DNA of 64,000 nucleotides from JAZKFT01 sp040386335 (lineage in GTDB: Bacteria > Bacteroidota > Bacteroidia > Chitinophagales > Chitinophagaceae), in contig JAZKFT010000001.1 in assembly GCA_040386335.1 (NCBI GenBank), positions 62,001 to 126,000 on the forward strand. The letters run 5' to 3'. Below the pieces are notes generated by a model. That model was given only the letters and a program-made list of their open reading frames with translations, was not told the origin of the DNA and searched no databases. Positions 25,891-35,176 of the stretch are shown in pieces (positions within the stretch are counted from its first letter, which is position 1; each line of letters begins with the position of its first letter). Position numbers and translations under genes: made by a program.

Positions 25891-26910
25891 ATGGATAACA
25901 AGATACATTTTGCATTGGTGGGTTGTGGCCGCATCGGGGCAAGACATGCGGAAAACATTGGCCGCTTTGGAACCTTATCAGCTGTATGTGATACTGATAG
26001 AAGCAGGACAGATGCTTTTGCAAAAACATACAATTGCAAGGCATTTTACAGCATAGAAGAACTGCTGGCAAGTGGAGCGGAAATAGATGTGATTTCCATT
26101 TGCACACCCAACGGTTTGCACGCTGTTCATAGCATCGCTTCATTAAAAGCCGGCAAGCATGTACTCTGCGAAAAGCCAATGGCGCTAAGCGTAACCGACT
26201 GTGGGTTGATGATACAGGCGGCAGAACAAAATAACCGCCGCTTATTTATCATCAAGCAAAACCGGTTCAATCCCCCTGTTGTGGCATTAAAAAACCTGAT
26301 CGATCAAAACAGGCTGGGCAAAATTTATTCGGTACAGGTAAATTGTTTCTGGAACCGGAATGCAGACTACTATAAAAACACCTGGAAGGGAACGAAGGAC
26401 ATGGACGGCGGTACACTGTTTACCCAGTTCAGCCATTTTATAGATCTGATGTACTGGCTGATTGGCGATGTGGAAAATGTGTATGCCCTTACCGCCAATA
26501 CCGGCCATGAAGGCATTATTGAGTTTGAAGATACAGGTGTAGTTGCCCTGCAATTTTACACCGGCGTCCTGGGCACTATTCATTATACCGTAAATGCCTT
26601 TGCAAAAAATATGGAGGGTTCAGTAACTGTTTTTGGAGAAAAGGGAACGGTAAAAGTGGGCGGCCAATACCTGAATGAACTGGAATACCAATCGCTGGAA
26701 GGGGCGTCAATAACAGACCTCCCGAAAGGCAATGTGGCCAACGATTACGGAACCTACACCGGCAGCATGAGTAACCACGATAAAGTATACGCAAACCTTG
26801 TCGATGTTATCCAGAATGGCGCATCCATCGTAACCAACCTGTTTGACGGGCTTAAAACCGTGGAGATCATCAATAAAATTTATCAATCGGCTAAAAAGCT
26901 GAACCAATGA
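25891..26910 (+). CDS. Gfo/Idh/MocA-family oxidoreductase, WlbA/WbpB-like
   Basis: 339 residues. N-terminal Rossmann fold with GCGRIG (11-16), VISICTPNGLHAVHS, and the signature EKP (94-96, VLCEKPMALS). The C-terminal domain (IKQNRFNPPVVALKNLI, GGTLFTQFSHFIDLMYWL) resembles the sugar-nucleotide 3-dehydrogenases that act on UDP-GlcNAc-uronate (WlbA/WbpB). It overlaps the next gene by 4 bases (ATGA), and that gene is a hexapeptide acyltransferase, as in the wlb/wbp pathways. The PLP aminotransferase and epimerase of that pathway are absent here, so the sugar assignment is an inference. Confidence 0.85.
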   Translation: MDNKIHFALVGCGRIGARHAENIGRFGTLSAVCDTDRSRTDAFAKTYNCKAFYSIEELLASGAEIDVISICTPNGLHAVHSIASLKAGKHVLCEKPMALSVTDCGLMIQAAEQNNRRLFIIKQNRFNPPVVALKNLIDQNRLGKIYSVQVNCFWNRNADYYKNTWKGTKDMDGGTLFTQFSHFIDLMYWLIGDVENVYALTANTGHEGIIEFEDTGVVALQFYTGVLGTIHYTVNAFAKNMEGSVTVFGEKGTVKVGGQYLNELEYQSLEGASITDLPKGNVANDYGTYTGSMSNHDKVYANLVDVIQNGASIVTNLFDGLKTVEIINKIYQSAKKLNQ

Positions 26911-27365
26911 CCCCAACCATTTACACCGCACAGATAAAGGATGTGACTTTTGGCGAAGACGTTACGTTGGTAGAGCCGTGTAATCTTTATGGCTGTACCA
27001 TTGGCAGCCACTCCTTCATCGGTCCTTTTACTGAAATACAAAAGGATGTGACCATTGGCGAACACAGCCGGATACAGAGCCATAGTTTTATTTGCGAGCT
27101 GGTAACCATCGGCGATCATTGTTTTATCGGTCACGGCGTCATGTTTACCAATGACCGCTTTTCCATCGGCGGGCCGGCACGGGGCAAACGCGATCTTTAT
27201 GAATACACCCATATCGGCAACCATGTATCCATCGGCAGTAATGCCACGATTTTGCCTGTTTCCATTTGCGATAATGTGGTGATCGGGGCGGGGGCTGTGG
27301 TTACGAAGGATATTGTAGAGCCGGGGATTTATGCGGGGAACCCGGCGGCGCTGATCAGGAAGTAA
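26907..27365 (+). CDS. Left-handed beta-helix acyltransferase (hexapeptide repeats), WlbB/WbpD-like
   Basis: 152 residues built almost wholly of hexapeptide repeats (IGSHSFIGPFTEI, VTIGEHSRIQSHSFI, VTIGDHCFIGHGVMFTND, HIGNHVSIGSNATIL, CDNVVIGAGAVVTKDI, GIYAGNPAALIRK). The GHGVMFTND and GNPA segments are typical of sugar N-acetyltransferases that work as trimers with acetyl-CoA. The start overlaps the stop of the oxidoreductase by 4 bases, suggesting translational coupling and a shared pathway making an acetamido-sugar. Confidence 0.85.
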   Translation: MTPTIYTAQIKDVTFGEDVTLVEPCNLYGCTIGSHSFIGPFTEIQKDVTIGEHSRIQSHSFICELVTIGDHCFIGHGVMFTNDRFSIGGPARGKRDLYEYTHIGNHVSIGSNATILPVSICDNVVIGAGAVVTKDIVEPGIYAGNPAALIRK

Positions 27366-27389
27366 TATTACCGGTCCTCCATATAAATA

Positions 27390-28424
27390 CTAATACAAAA
27401 TATAATAGTACTCACCTACACCTACTAACACATTATTTGTTAGCCTTTTAACCTTCGTCAAAAGGCCATTTTTGTACTCATACCTCCAGTCTAATTTTTT
27501 GTTGCGACTGGGGAACTTCTGTTCAGCTTTTAATTTTCTACCCAAGGTGTCGTATAGGTCTGTATTAATAGCGCTACCAAAATATCTATCCTTTTCTATT
27601 ACGATTACCGTTCCCGTTTTGTCATCATACTTAAACTCTGTACTTTCCTCGTAATGCAAAGGGATGCCAGCAGTTGCCTCATAAAGGATCAGGCGGTTTT
27701 TAAAGTCATATTTTCGAAGAATGACGACATTGTGCACTAAAGAATCGTCGTCATTATAACTCTTCACGGTAGCTTTGATTAGGCTATTGAGTTTATTGTA
27801 ATACTTGTTTCTTATTGTTTTTTTGAAGCCTAAATCAGTCCTGGTTTCAGAAATAATTAAAGTGTCCTCCTTGTAGGAGCTATCTCCACGGAGAATAAAT
27901 TTATCCGGTACATCAAATACATCTAAAGGTGCAAAGGTCAAGTTAAGACCATGTGAACTGTCCTTTAACACTCCGTCAATGTATAGTATCGAAGTAAATG
28001 TTGAATCTTTACCACGGATGTAAGAATTTTCTATTGTAACAAAAGGTAATGAATTGTCTGCTGTAGTCATCTCTTGTAGAAATGAATAACCTGAATTATT
28101 ACTAAAAACTTTTGCCCGATTTATTTTTTGAATAACGGTAAACGTATCCCTTCCACTCCGATGGATATTCGTATCTAATGAATCTGCCTTGGAAAAATAT
28201 TCCACACGTTTAGTTAACTCACCGTTGATATTGTACCAATTTGAATACGATGTTGCTTTTTCGTTATCAACATTGTTTATTAATGTTACCTTTTTGATCC
28301 GTTTTGCTTTCACTTGGGGGTCATTCTCAAACACCCCTATCTCTAAAAAAGACAAGTCGATTGAGGATTGAGAGTGTAGGGTTGCATACACGAAACAAAA
28401 TAGAAGCGCTAAAATCTTTTTCAT
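27390..28424 (-). CDS. Secreted protein of unknown function
   Basis: 344 residues from ATG 28422-28424 (two codons inside the longest frame, MTMKK). Signal peptide KILALLFCFVYATLHSQ. The rest is beta-rich with repeated short units of the type SNWYNINGELTKRVEYFSK and WRYEYKNGLLTKVKR, reminiscent of the YD-/MORN-like secreted proteins common in Bacteroidota. No catalytic motif is seen. Monocistronic; the acyltransferase converges on it from the other strand with 24 bases between them and no clear terminator. Confidence 0.7.
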   Translation of the reverse strand: MKKILALLFCFVYATLHSQSSIDLSFLEIGVFENDPQVKAKRIKKVTLINNVDNEKATSYSNWYNINGELTKRVEYFSKADSLDTNIHRSGRDTFTVIQKINRAKVFSNNSGYSFLQEMTTADNSLPFVTIENSYIRGKDSTFTSILYIDGVLKDSSHGLNLTFAPLDVFDVPDKFILRGDSSYKEDTLIISETRTDLGFKKTIRNKYYNKLNSLIKATVKSYNDDDSLVHNVVILRKYDFKNRLILYEATAGIPLHYEESTEFKYDDKTGTVIVIEKDRYFGSAINTDLYDTLGRKLKAEQKFPSRNKKLDWRYEYKNGLLTKVKRLTNNVLVGVGEYYYILY

Positions 28425-28582
28425 AGTCATATATAGATATTGCGTTCTACTGCCTACAGTTAGTGTCGCAGGATTTATGGCTCATCTGTTGTAAGATTAC
28501 ACCCTACTTTTTGAACCCCACCTTCCATTAGACAGGCATCCATATAACGATGATCTTGTCTGATCGCGTGTGTTTGTCCCAC

Positions 28583-28619
28583 AAAAAAACCGGAAGCAGG
28601 CTCTCACCTTACTTCCGGT
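28583..28619 (-). terminator. Terminator of the rimP-nusA-infB operon
   Basis: On the minus strand ACCGGAAG and CTTCCGGT pair around a 13-base loop and are followed by TTTTTTT. It lies 25 bases past the infB stop. Confidence 0.85.
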
Positions 28620-28643
28620 CATATAATTAAGCTTGATCGCTTT

Positions 28644-31600
28644 TTACAAAGTCCGCTTCACTTCTTCTTCTTCAAACGATACGATGGTATCATTTACCTG
28701 GATATCAGCGAAGTTCTTAATGGTCAATCCGCACTCCATATTGCTTACCACTTCTTTCGCATCGTCTTTATAACGTTTCAGGCTACCCAGTTCGGCGAAA
28801 CCACCTTCTGTTCTTGGATAGATCAAAATACCATCGCGGAACAGGCGGATCTTGGCATCCCTTTTCAGGCGGCCATCGAGTACAAAACAACCTGCCACTG
28901 TGGCTTTGTCGAATTTGTACACTTCGCGTATTTCCACGTTGGCCACTTCTTTCTCCTGGATTTTTGGTTCCAACATCCCTTCCATCGCACTGCGAATCTC
29001 GTCGATAGCATTGTAGATGATCGAGTACATCTTCACCTCAATGCTCTCCTGGTCGGCCAACCTTGCAGCCTGCAGACTCGGACGAACGTTAAAGCCGATC
29101 ACGATCGCATCAGATGCATTGGCCAAAGTAATATCCGTTTCGGTAATCGCACCCACACCTTTGTGGATCACTTTCACCACGATCTCAGCAGTACTCAGTT
29201 TTTGTAAACTATCGCTCAATGCCTCAACCGATCCATCCACGTCACCTTTGATAATAACATTAAGTTCTTTAAAGTTACCCAATGCCAGGCGGCGGCCAAT
29301 TTCATCCAGCGTAATGTGTTTCTTGGTACGCATACCCTGTTCGCGAAGTATCTGACCGCGCTTGTAGGCGTTTTCTTTTGCTTCGCCTTCATCAGCATAT
29401 ACCTTGAATTTTTCACCAGCCTGCGGAGCGCCGTTAAGACCAAGGATCAATACCGGTGCAGATGGTCCGGCGTCTTCTTTCTTCACATTGCGTTCGTTGA
29501 ACATCGCTTTTACACGGCCAAAGAACTGTCCGCTTACTACGATATCGCCTTGCTCCAATGTTCCGTTTTGAACCAGCACGGTGGCTACATAACCACGGCC
29601 TTTGTCCAATGTGGCTTCAATAATGGTACCGTTGGCCTCTCTTTCAGGATTGGCTTTCAGTTCCAGCAATTCTGCTTCCAGCAATATTTTTTCCAGGAGT
29701 TTATCAATATTCAAGCCCTGCTTGGCACTGATTTCCTGGCTCTGGAATTTACCACCCCATTCTTCTACCAGAATGTTCATACCAGAAAGCTGCTCGTATA
29801 TTTTTTGTGCGTTGGCACCGTCTTTATCTATCTTATTGATCGCAAAGATCATCGGCACATTCGCCGCCTGCGCATGGCTGATAGCCTCACGGGTCTGGGG
29901 CATCACAGCATCATCTGCTGCTACCACTATCACCGCAATATCAGTTACTTTGGCACCACGGGCCCTCATCGCCGTAAAGGCTTCGTGACCCGGTGTATCA
30001 AGGAACGTTACTTTTTTGCCACTGGCAGTTGCTACTTCATAAGCACCGATGTGCTGCGTGATACCACCGGCCTCACCGCTCACTACATTGGCATTGCGGA
30101 TATAATCGAGCAATGAAGTTTTACCATGATCCACGTGACCCATGATGGTTACGATCGGTGCTCTTGGAACCAAGGCTTCCGGATCGTCTACGTCATCATC
30201 ATCTTCCAGATCGTCAGCATCTTCCACGCCTATAAATTCTACATCGTAGCCAAATTCGCTGGCCACCAGTTCTATTACTTCAGCATCCAAACGCTGGTTG
30301 ATACTTACCATGATACCAAGGCTCATACACTTGCCGATTACTTCGGCGAAGCTTACATCCATCAGGTTGGCCAATTCGCTGCAACTGATAAATTCCGTTA
30401 CCTGCAGTTTATTGTCTTCGCCCATTTCACCCATCGATTCGGCTGCTTCTTCACGTTTGGCACGACGGTATTTTGCTTTCAGGCTCTTGCCACGGCCACC
30501 TGCACCTGCAAGTTTGGCTTGTGTTTCGCGGAGTTTTTCCTGGATTTGTTTCTGGTCAATAACCTTGTCTTCCCTTTTAACCGGTCCCCTATCTGCCGGA
30601 CGACGGTTAGGTCCACCTTGCTGGCCACCACCTGTACTACTGCCACCGCGGTTAAACGGCGGGCGTGCGCCACCCGGTCCTCCAGTGTTATTGCCCTGGT
30701 AAGGAGGTCGTGGCCCGCCAGTGTTGTTACCCTGATAAGGAGGTCGTGGGCCGTCGGTTCTTTGTTGAGGGCCCCTGTTTTGAGGCGCATTATTGTCTAC
30801 CGGTGTTCCTTTTCTATCTACAGGTATACGTTTGCGTTTACGTTTTTCCCTGTCACTGAGCGTTTGCTTGGGACGCGTGTCGCTGTCTACCGGTAAGTTT
30901 ATCTTCCCTAAAATTTTAGGGCCTTCCAGCCTGTCGGCCTTAATATTTTCAATGATCAAAGGGGCTATTTCATCCTTTACTTCCTGGGGTTGTTCAATTA
31001 TGGGCGGGGCAACGGCAGCTACCTTTTCTTCTACAGGTTTTGGAGTAACCGGGGCTATGGTGACTGGCGCTTTCTGTTCTACGATCGCAGGCTGTACATC
31101 TTGTGTAACAGCAGGTTCCCCCTTCTTTACACCCTTCTTAGGCCTGGTAGAAGAATCGATTGTACTCAGATCTATCTTATCGATGATTTTCGGGCCTTCT
31201 ACTTCTGGCGCATCTATTTTTACGATCTCGGGCTGAGATTCTTTTTCAACCAAAACAGTGGCGGGAGCAATGGTTTCTTTTTGTTCAACCACAACCGGCG
31301 GCTCTACTTTAGGCACTTCAGCTACTACCGGCGCTTCTACCTTCGGCTCTTCTTTAGGCGCCTGTTCGGGTACAGGTACCGGCTCATCCACTTTCGGCTT
31401 CCTGATCAATTTTTCTTCGACAGGTAACTCGCTGATGATTTGCTTATTATCAGAAAATCGCTTTTCTTCTTTATGGTGGAAACTCAGGTCTTCATCTTCT
31501 CTTTTCTTCTTCGGCTCACCAGATGCATTTTTGGGCAAATCAATGGCATCACTTTTAGCCTTGGCTACTTTATCACTTTGAAATCCCTCCTGGAGGGATT

Positions 31601-31745
31601 TGTACATTGGCTCCGTCAATTTAGACATCGGGGCCAAATCGTCTTTTGGAAAACCTTTGCCTACGAGAAAATCGATCAGGGTATCCTGACCTATATTAAA
31701 CTCTTTGGCAGCAGCTAGTAACCTCGGTAATTTTAATTCTGACAT
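28644..31745 (-). CDS. infB: Translation initiation factor IF-2
   Basis: 1033 residues. The N-terminal half is long and of low complexity: helix MSELKLPRLLAAAKEFNIGQDTLIDFL, then Pro/Val/Glu-rich repeats, then an Arg/Gly/Pro-rich stretch with YQGNNTGGPRPP repeats. The conserved part starts near residue 430; the GTPase has GHVDHGKTS near 538, DTPGHEAFTAMRARGA and NKID, followed by the beta-barrel and the fMet-tRNA-binding C-terminal domain. It delivers initiator tRNA to the 30S subunit. Last gene of rimP-nusA-infB, 156 bases after nusA. The long extension is normal for Bacteroidota. Confidence 0.97.
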   Translation of the reverse strand: MSELKLPRLLAAAKEFNIGQDTLIDFLVGKGFPKDDLAPMSKLTEPMYKSLQEGFQSDKVAKAKSDAIDLPKNASGEPKKKREDEDLSFHHKEEKRFSDNKQIISELPVEEKLIRKPKVDEPVPVPEQAPKEEPKVEAPVVAEVPKVEPPVVVEQKETIAPATVLVEKESQPEIVKIDAPEVEGPKIIDKIDLSTIDSSTRPKKGVKKGEPAVTQDVQPAIVEQKAPVTIAPVTPKPVEEKVAAVAPPIIEQPQEVKDEIAPLIIENIKADRLEGPKILGKINLPVDSDTRPKQTLSDREKRKRKRIPVDRKGTPVDNNAPQNRGPQQRTDGPRPPYQGNNTGGPRPPYQGNNTGGPGGARPPFNRGGSSTGGGQQGGPNRRPADRGPVKREDKVIDQKQIQEKLRETQAKLAGAGGRGKSLKAKYRRAKREEAAESMGEMGEDNKLQVTEFISCSELANLMDVSFAEVIGKCMSLGIMVSINQRLDAEVIELVASEFGYDVEFIGVEDADDLEDDDDVDDPEALVPRAPIVTIMGHVDHGKTSLLDYIRNANVVSGEAGGITQHIGAYEVATASGKKVTFLDTPGHEAFTAMRARGAKVTDIAVIVVAADDAVMPQTREAISHAQAANVPMIFAINKIDKDGANAQKIYEQLSGMNILVEEWGGKFQSQEISAKQGLNIDKLLEKILLEAELLELKANPEREANGTIIEATLDKGRGYVATVLVQNGTLEQGDIVVSGQFFGRVKAMFNERNVKKEDAGPSAPVLILGLNGAPQAGEKFKVYADEGEAKENAYKRGQILREQGMRTKKHITLDEIGRRLALGNFKELNVIIKGDVDGSVEALSDSLQKLSTAEIVVKVIHKGVGAITETDITLANASDAIVIGFNVRPSLQAARLADQESIEVKMYSIIYNAIDEIRSAMEGMLEPKIQEKEVANVEIREVYKFDKATVAGCFVLDGRLKRDAKIRLFRDGILIYPRTEGGFAELGSLKRYKDDAKEVVSNMECGLTIKNFADIQVNDTIVSFEEEEVKRTL

Positions 31746-31819
31746 TCGTTGTTTTTAGTCAATTATTGGTGTGAAGCGGTGTGTTTTATTCTTGTGTGGT
31801 ATTTAAGGTAATTCGTTAA

Positions 31820-31897
31820 ATGGTCAATGGTCATAAGTCATTGAGTCATTTTTACCTTTTTTAAAATCCAAAATCATACATCAAAAATCATAAATCG
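31820..31897. repeat. Heptad-period arrays between nusA and infB
   Basis: Two short arrays: ATGGTCA, ATGGTCA, TAAGTCA, TTGAGTCA (31820-31848), and AAAATCC, AAAATCA, TACATCA, AAAATCA, TAAATCG (31863-31897). The period is 7 (one unit of 8) and the sequences differ from the other arrays. Confidence 0.6.
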
Positions 31898-31901
31898 CCT
31901 C

Positions 31902-33149
31902 TTATTCCCTTTCAAACTCTTCTTTCAATACGCGGCGAATTTCTATGATCGTTTCTTTTTCAAGATCGGTACGGCGTTCCAATTCATCCGGAGTAAGATC
32001 CAATACGCTGCGGGCCGTATCGCAACCGATACGCTTCAGCTCATCTATGATCCAGCCTTCGATCTCATCTGTAAATTCATCCAGGTCTATATCAAATTCG
32101 TCTACTTCACCTTCATTATCACGGAACACATCAATATCCAGGCCAGTTAACTCGCATGCCAGTTTAATGTTGACGCCCCTTTTGCCGATGGCCAGGCTTA
32201 CCTGGTCGGGTTTCAGGTACACGTTGGCATGTTTATTTTCCAGGTCTATATCCATACTGGTGATCTTGGATGGCGTAAGCGAACGCTGAACGAGCAGGTT
32301 AATATTCGCTGTCCAGTTGATCACGTCAATGTTCTCATTTTTCAGTTCACGAACGATGCCATGGATACGGCTACCTTTCATCCCTACGCAAGCACCAACG
32401 GGATCAATACGGTCATCAAAACTTTCTACAGCCACTTTGGCTCTTTCGCCTGGTTCACGCACTATTTTCTTAATGGTAATCAAACCATCAAATATTTCGG
32501 GTACTTCTATTTCCAATAATTTAGCCAGGAATGATGGGTGCGTACGGCTAAGAATAATAACAGGGCTATTATTCTTCATTTCCACCTTTTTTACCACCGC
32601 ACGGGCTTGCTCACCTTTCTTGAAATAATCCTGTGGTATTTGCTCGCTTTTCGGCAATAACAGTTCGCTTCCGTCTTCATCCAGCAGCAATACTTCTTTT
32701 TTCCAAACCTGGTATACTTCTGCACTAATAATTTCGCCTACACGGTCAGCATATTTTTTAACCAGCACGTTTTTCTTAAGATCACCGATGCGGCTGGCAA
32801 GCGTTTGCTTGGCGGCCAATATGGCCCTGCGGCCAAAATCCAACAGGTTTACTTCTTCAAACAATTCCTCACCCACTTCCACATCGGGCTGGATCTTGAT
32901 CGCATCCGCATATTCTATTTCCTGGTTGTCGTCTTCGCTAAAACCATCTTCCATGATCATGCGGTGTCGTATTATCTCCAGGTCACCCTTCTCTGCATTT
33001 ACAATTACGTCGAAGTTGTCATCACTTCCGTATTTCTTACGGAGCAGGGTTTTAAAAACGTCTTCCACCACTTTCATAAGGGTGGGGCGGTCAATGTTTT
33101 CTGCGTCTTTAAATTCCTGAAATGCCTCAATGAGGTTGATACTTGCCAT
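31902..33149 (-). CDS. nusA: Transcription termination/antitermination factor NusA
   Basis: 415 residues from ATG 33147-33149 (MASINLIEAFQEFKD), the family start; ten extra open codons upstream are ignored. N-terminal RNA-polymerase-binding domain, S1 domain (EIISAEVYQVWKKEVLLLDEDG), two KH domains (DDRIDPVGACVGMKGSRI and PDQVSLAIGKRGVNIKLA), and a short C-terminal helical hairpin (ARSVLDLTPDELERRTDLEKE). The acidic repeats found in E. coli NusA are missing, as usual in this phylum. Between rimP and infB in the conserved order. Confidence 0.96.
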   Translation of the reverse strand: MASINLIEAFQEFKDAENIDRPTLMKVVEDVFKTLLRKKYGSDDNFDVIVNAEKGDLEIIRHRMIMEDGFSEDDNQEIEYADAIKIQPDVEVGEELFEEVNLLDFGRRAILAAKQTLASRIGDLKKNVLVKKYADRVGEIISAEVYQVWKKEVLLLDEDGSELLLPKSEQIPQDYFKKGEQARAVVKKVEMKNNSPVIILSRTHPSFLAKLLEIEVPEIFDGLITIKKIVREPGERAKVAVESFDDRIDPVGACVGMKGSRIHGIVRELKNENIDVINWTANINLLVQRSLTPSKITSMDIDLENKHANVYLKPDQVSLAIGKRGVNIKLACELTGLDIDVFRDNEGEVDEFDIDLDEFTDEIEGWIIDELKRIGCDTARSVLDLTPDELERRTDLEKETIIEIRRVLKEEFERE

Positions 33150-33194
33150 CTTTCTGTGTTTTAATACCACTACGGCCAAAAGGTCGCAGCCTGT

Positions 33195-33665
33195 TTAAAA
33201 TTTAATTTGAACGGTTGTTGATTTTATGTTGTCAAATGCTATGGTGTGCTCTTTTACTTCCAGTTTTTTTCCTTTACCGGTGGTGGTTTCCAAAATAATC
33301 CCTGATTCAGAAACCGTTTTTAATATGCCTTCCAAAACCTGGTTGTCGTCTGTTTTTACTTCCACAAACCGCCCTGTGTTTTTTACATATTGCCTGTGCA
33401 ACAGTAAAGGTTCGCCCACACCGGCACTGCTTACTTCCAGCGAAAAGTCATCTGCCGGAAAGGTTTGCTGCTCTTCCAGGTGACGGTACAGGGCCCTGTT
33501 TATTTTAATACACTTTTCAATGGTGATGCCGTCATCGCCATCTAAAAACACCTTGATATTATTGGAGGGCGACACTTTTACCTGTACCAAATAACAGGAA
33601 GGATGATCGCCCAGCAATGCCGTTACCGTGTCTTCTACAAATTTTATCTGTGTTTCCGTTGCCAT
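33195..33665 (-). CDS. rimP: Ribosome maturation factor RimP
   Basis: 156 residues. First gene of rimP-nusA-infB; 45 bases separate its stop from the nusA start. Typical blocks: VKVSPSNNIKVFLDGDDGITIEKCIKINRAL and DFSLEVSSAGVGEPLLLHRQY, then an SH3-like C-terminal barrel. It is needed for 30S subunit maturation. A perfect 10-bp hairpin lies 14 bases before the start codon in the short leader. Confidence 0.93.
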   Translation of the reverse strand: MATETQIKFVEDTVTALLGDHPSCYLVQVKVSPSNNIKVFLDGDDGITIEKCIKINRALYRHLEEQQTFPADDFSLEVSSAGVGEPLLLHRQYVKNTGRFVEVKTDDNQVLEGILKTVSESGIILETTTGKGKKLEVKEHTIAFDNIKSTTVQIKF

Positions 33666-33678
33666 AGGTACAAATAGA

Positions 33679-33701
33679 AAGGGAACGGTGTCCGTTCCCT
33701 T
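33679..33701 (-). promoter_or_regulatory. Leader hairpin of the rimP operon
   Basis: Perfect arms AAGGGAACGG and CCGTTCCCTT around a 3-base loop, located between the rimP promoter and its ATG. It covers the ribosome-landing region. There is no good T tract on the gene strand (TTTCTATTT), so it is more likely to affect translation or mRNA stability than to terminate. Confidence 0.5.
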
Positions 33702-33723
33702 CTTTTCTTTCTTTTATCCGGCG

Positions 33724-33756
33724 CAAATGTAAGGTTTTGGAAGTGTAATTTCCAAA
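33724..33756 (-). promoter_or_regulatory. Promoter of rimP-nusA-infB
   Basis: On the minus strand TTTG (33756-33753), 21 bases, TACATTTG (33731-33724). It fits the Bacteroidota consensus and would give a leader of about 50 bases. Confidence 0.6.
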
Positions 33757-33816
33757 TGTGATTTTGGCAAGCTCGTTTTCAATCTTTACAGCTCTTGAAC
33801 TTCTCAAAAATACACT

Positions 33817-35013
33817 TTATTCTTGCGTCGCTTTTTTAAGAAATGGTTGTTGATTTAGGCGTATCCCGTCCATATTTTCCCATTTGGCCATAATGCCCCA
33901 GCCGCCTAAACCTTCGCTGATTGCCAGTACTATGGTGTTTTCTCCTTTTTTCAGTGGCAAATACAATGCATCAAAAAAGCCAATAGTGCCGAGGTATTTG
34001 TAATCCCTGCTCCAGAATGCATTGCTGCCGCTATACGAAAGCTGGCCGTTACAAAATGCCCGGATCGCATCGCTGTACCCGATGTTCAGTTTTTTTACCT
34101 GGTCCTTGTCGGAAACCACCACCAGTTTTGCAAAGACTGTGTTGGCTGAATCGATGATGGCACCCAGCGCCGAAATGTTGATAATACCGGTCTTTTCCGC
34201 CTGTATATTTTTCCAGGATTGCCGGTTCTCCAATTTGGGATCCAGTTGGTACGTGTTTGAAACTTCCGCTTCTTTGAAAAATGAGGAAGATAACTGCCAG
34301 TTAGAAACAGTACCGTTGGGCGTCTGCACATTGACAGAACCGGAACTTTTCATCTCCGGGTTGTCTGTAGCCGTAAATGAAAAATTGGCAAATCTTGTGG
34401 CCCCGGCTGCTGACTTTATCCCAATGCTCCCGGCCGCGGGGCCGCGTTTCAATTCTTTGATAAATGCAACGGGTTGCGGGTTTTTTCCGAGATATAATTC
34501 AGCCTGCGACCCTTTTACTACCAGTTTTACATGCATCCACTCGTCAAAAACATAGTTGAGCACGCCATTGTAGCCCCAACTATTTCCAGCCGGCTTCCAG
34601 TGAATATAGCCGTCATTTACGGCATCGTGTTGGTCGTGATACAGTTGCCAGCTGGAGTTTCCGTTACAAACGGGTGCATATTGGTAGGCATCAGGCATAC
34701 CTGATAATTGGGACCTGAAATAGAGTTCCTCAAAATTTTTTGAATCGATGATCCTGAAAATAATTCCCGAAAAACTGACCCGTTCTGTAAGGCAGATATC
34801 AAATTCGATCACCCCATTTCCGAATTTTTCATCTTTTAAATAAGCCTGGCCGTTTTGCAGATACAAACAATTATATCCTTTGTAAAATTCCTGGAGGCTT
34901 CCCTGCGATTCAATCACCCATTTTTTATCATTAAATGGAACAGCCTGCTGTGCATGACCGGCAAGGGAAATGTATGAAAGGAAAACACTTCCTAATAATT
35001 GGATTAACTTCAT
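33817..35013 (-). CDS. Secreted protein with concanavalin-like (LamG/DUF1080-type) fold
   Basis: 398 residues with a signal peptide (MKLIQLLGSVFLSYISLAGHAQQ). Residues about 45-215 show the jelly-roll pattern of family-16/LamG/DUF1080-like domains: GNGVIEFDICLTERVSFSGIIFR, FEELYFRSQ, EWMHVKLVVKGSQAELYLGK, GSIGIKS. The second half (about 225-398) is another beta domain containing YLPLKKGENTIVLAISEGLGGWG, like the accessory domains of glycoside hydrolases. No catalytic residues can be assigned; sugar binding is likely. Divergent from the membrane-anchored regulator at 35177, with a palindrome between them. Confidence 0.7.
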   Translation of the reverse strand: MKLIQLLGSVFLSYISLAGHAQQAVPFNDKKWVIESQGSLQEFYKGYNCLYLQNGQAYLKDEKFGNGVIEFDICLTERVSFSGIIFRIIDSKNFEELYFRSQLSGMPDAYQYAPVCNGNSSWQLYHDQHDAVNDGYIHWKPAGNSWGYNGVLNYVFDEWMHVKLVVKGSQAELYLGKNPQPVAFIKELKRGPAAGSIGIKSAAGATRFANFSFTATDNPEMKSSGSVNVQTPNGTVSNWQLSSSFFKEAEVSNTYQLDPKLENRQSWKNIQAEKTGIINISALGAIIDSANTVFAKLVVVSDKDQVKKLNIGYSDAIRAFCNGQLSYSGSNAFWSRDYKYLGTIGFFDALYLPLKKGENTIVLAISEGLGGWGIMAKWENMDGIRLNQQPFLKKATQE

Positions 35014-35103
35014 GGTACTTGGTTTTTAATTTTGCGTTGAAACATTTACAGCACAAATAGACACGCTGAAAACCCGGATACCTGTACAAAGCCGTTCAAG
35101 TTG

Positions 35104-35117
35104 GTTCAAGTTTGAAC
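35104..35117. promoter_or_regulatory. Candidate operator between the divergent pair 33817/35177
   Basis: GTTCAA-GT-TTGAAC is a 14-base palindrome, and GTTCAAG is repeated 10 bases upstream (35094-35100). It is the only clear symmetric site in the 163-base gap. Confidence 0.45.
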
Positions 35118-35176
35118 ATGGGTTTTTTAGTTTGGCAGGAAGTAAAAAATAGCTTCAATCACCTACGAGCATTGCC

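Noticed and set aside
26576..26931. Antisense frames over the oxidoreductase gene
   Set aside because: The codons of the oxidoreductase explain them; no independent support.
29316..31427. Several long plus-strand open frames (e.g. 30126-30896) opposite infB
   Set aside because: They are antisense shadows of the GC-rich, low-complexity infB coding sequence; they have no start context and no protein-like composition (long Tyr/Phe/Arg runs).
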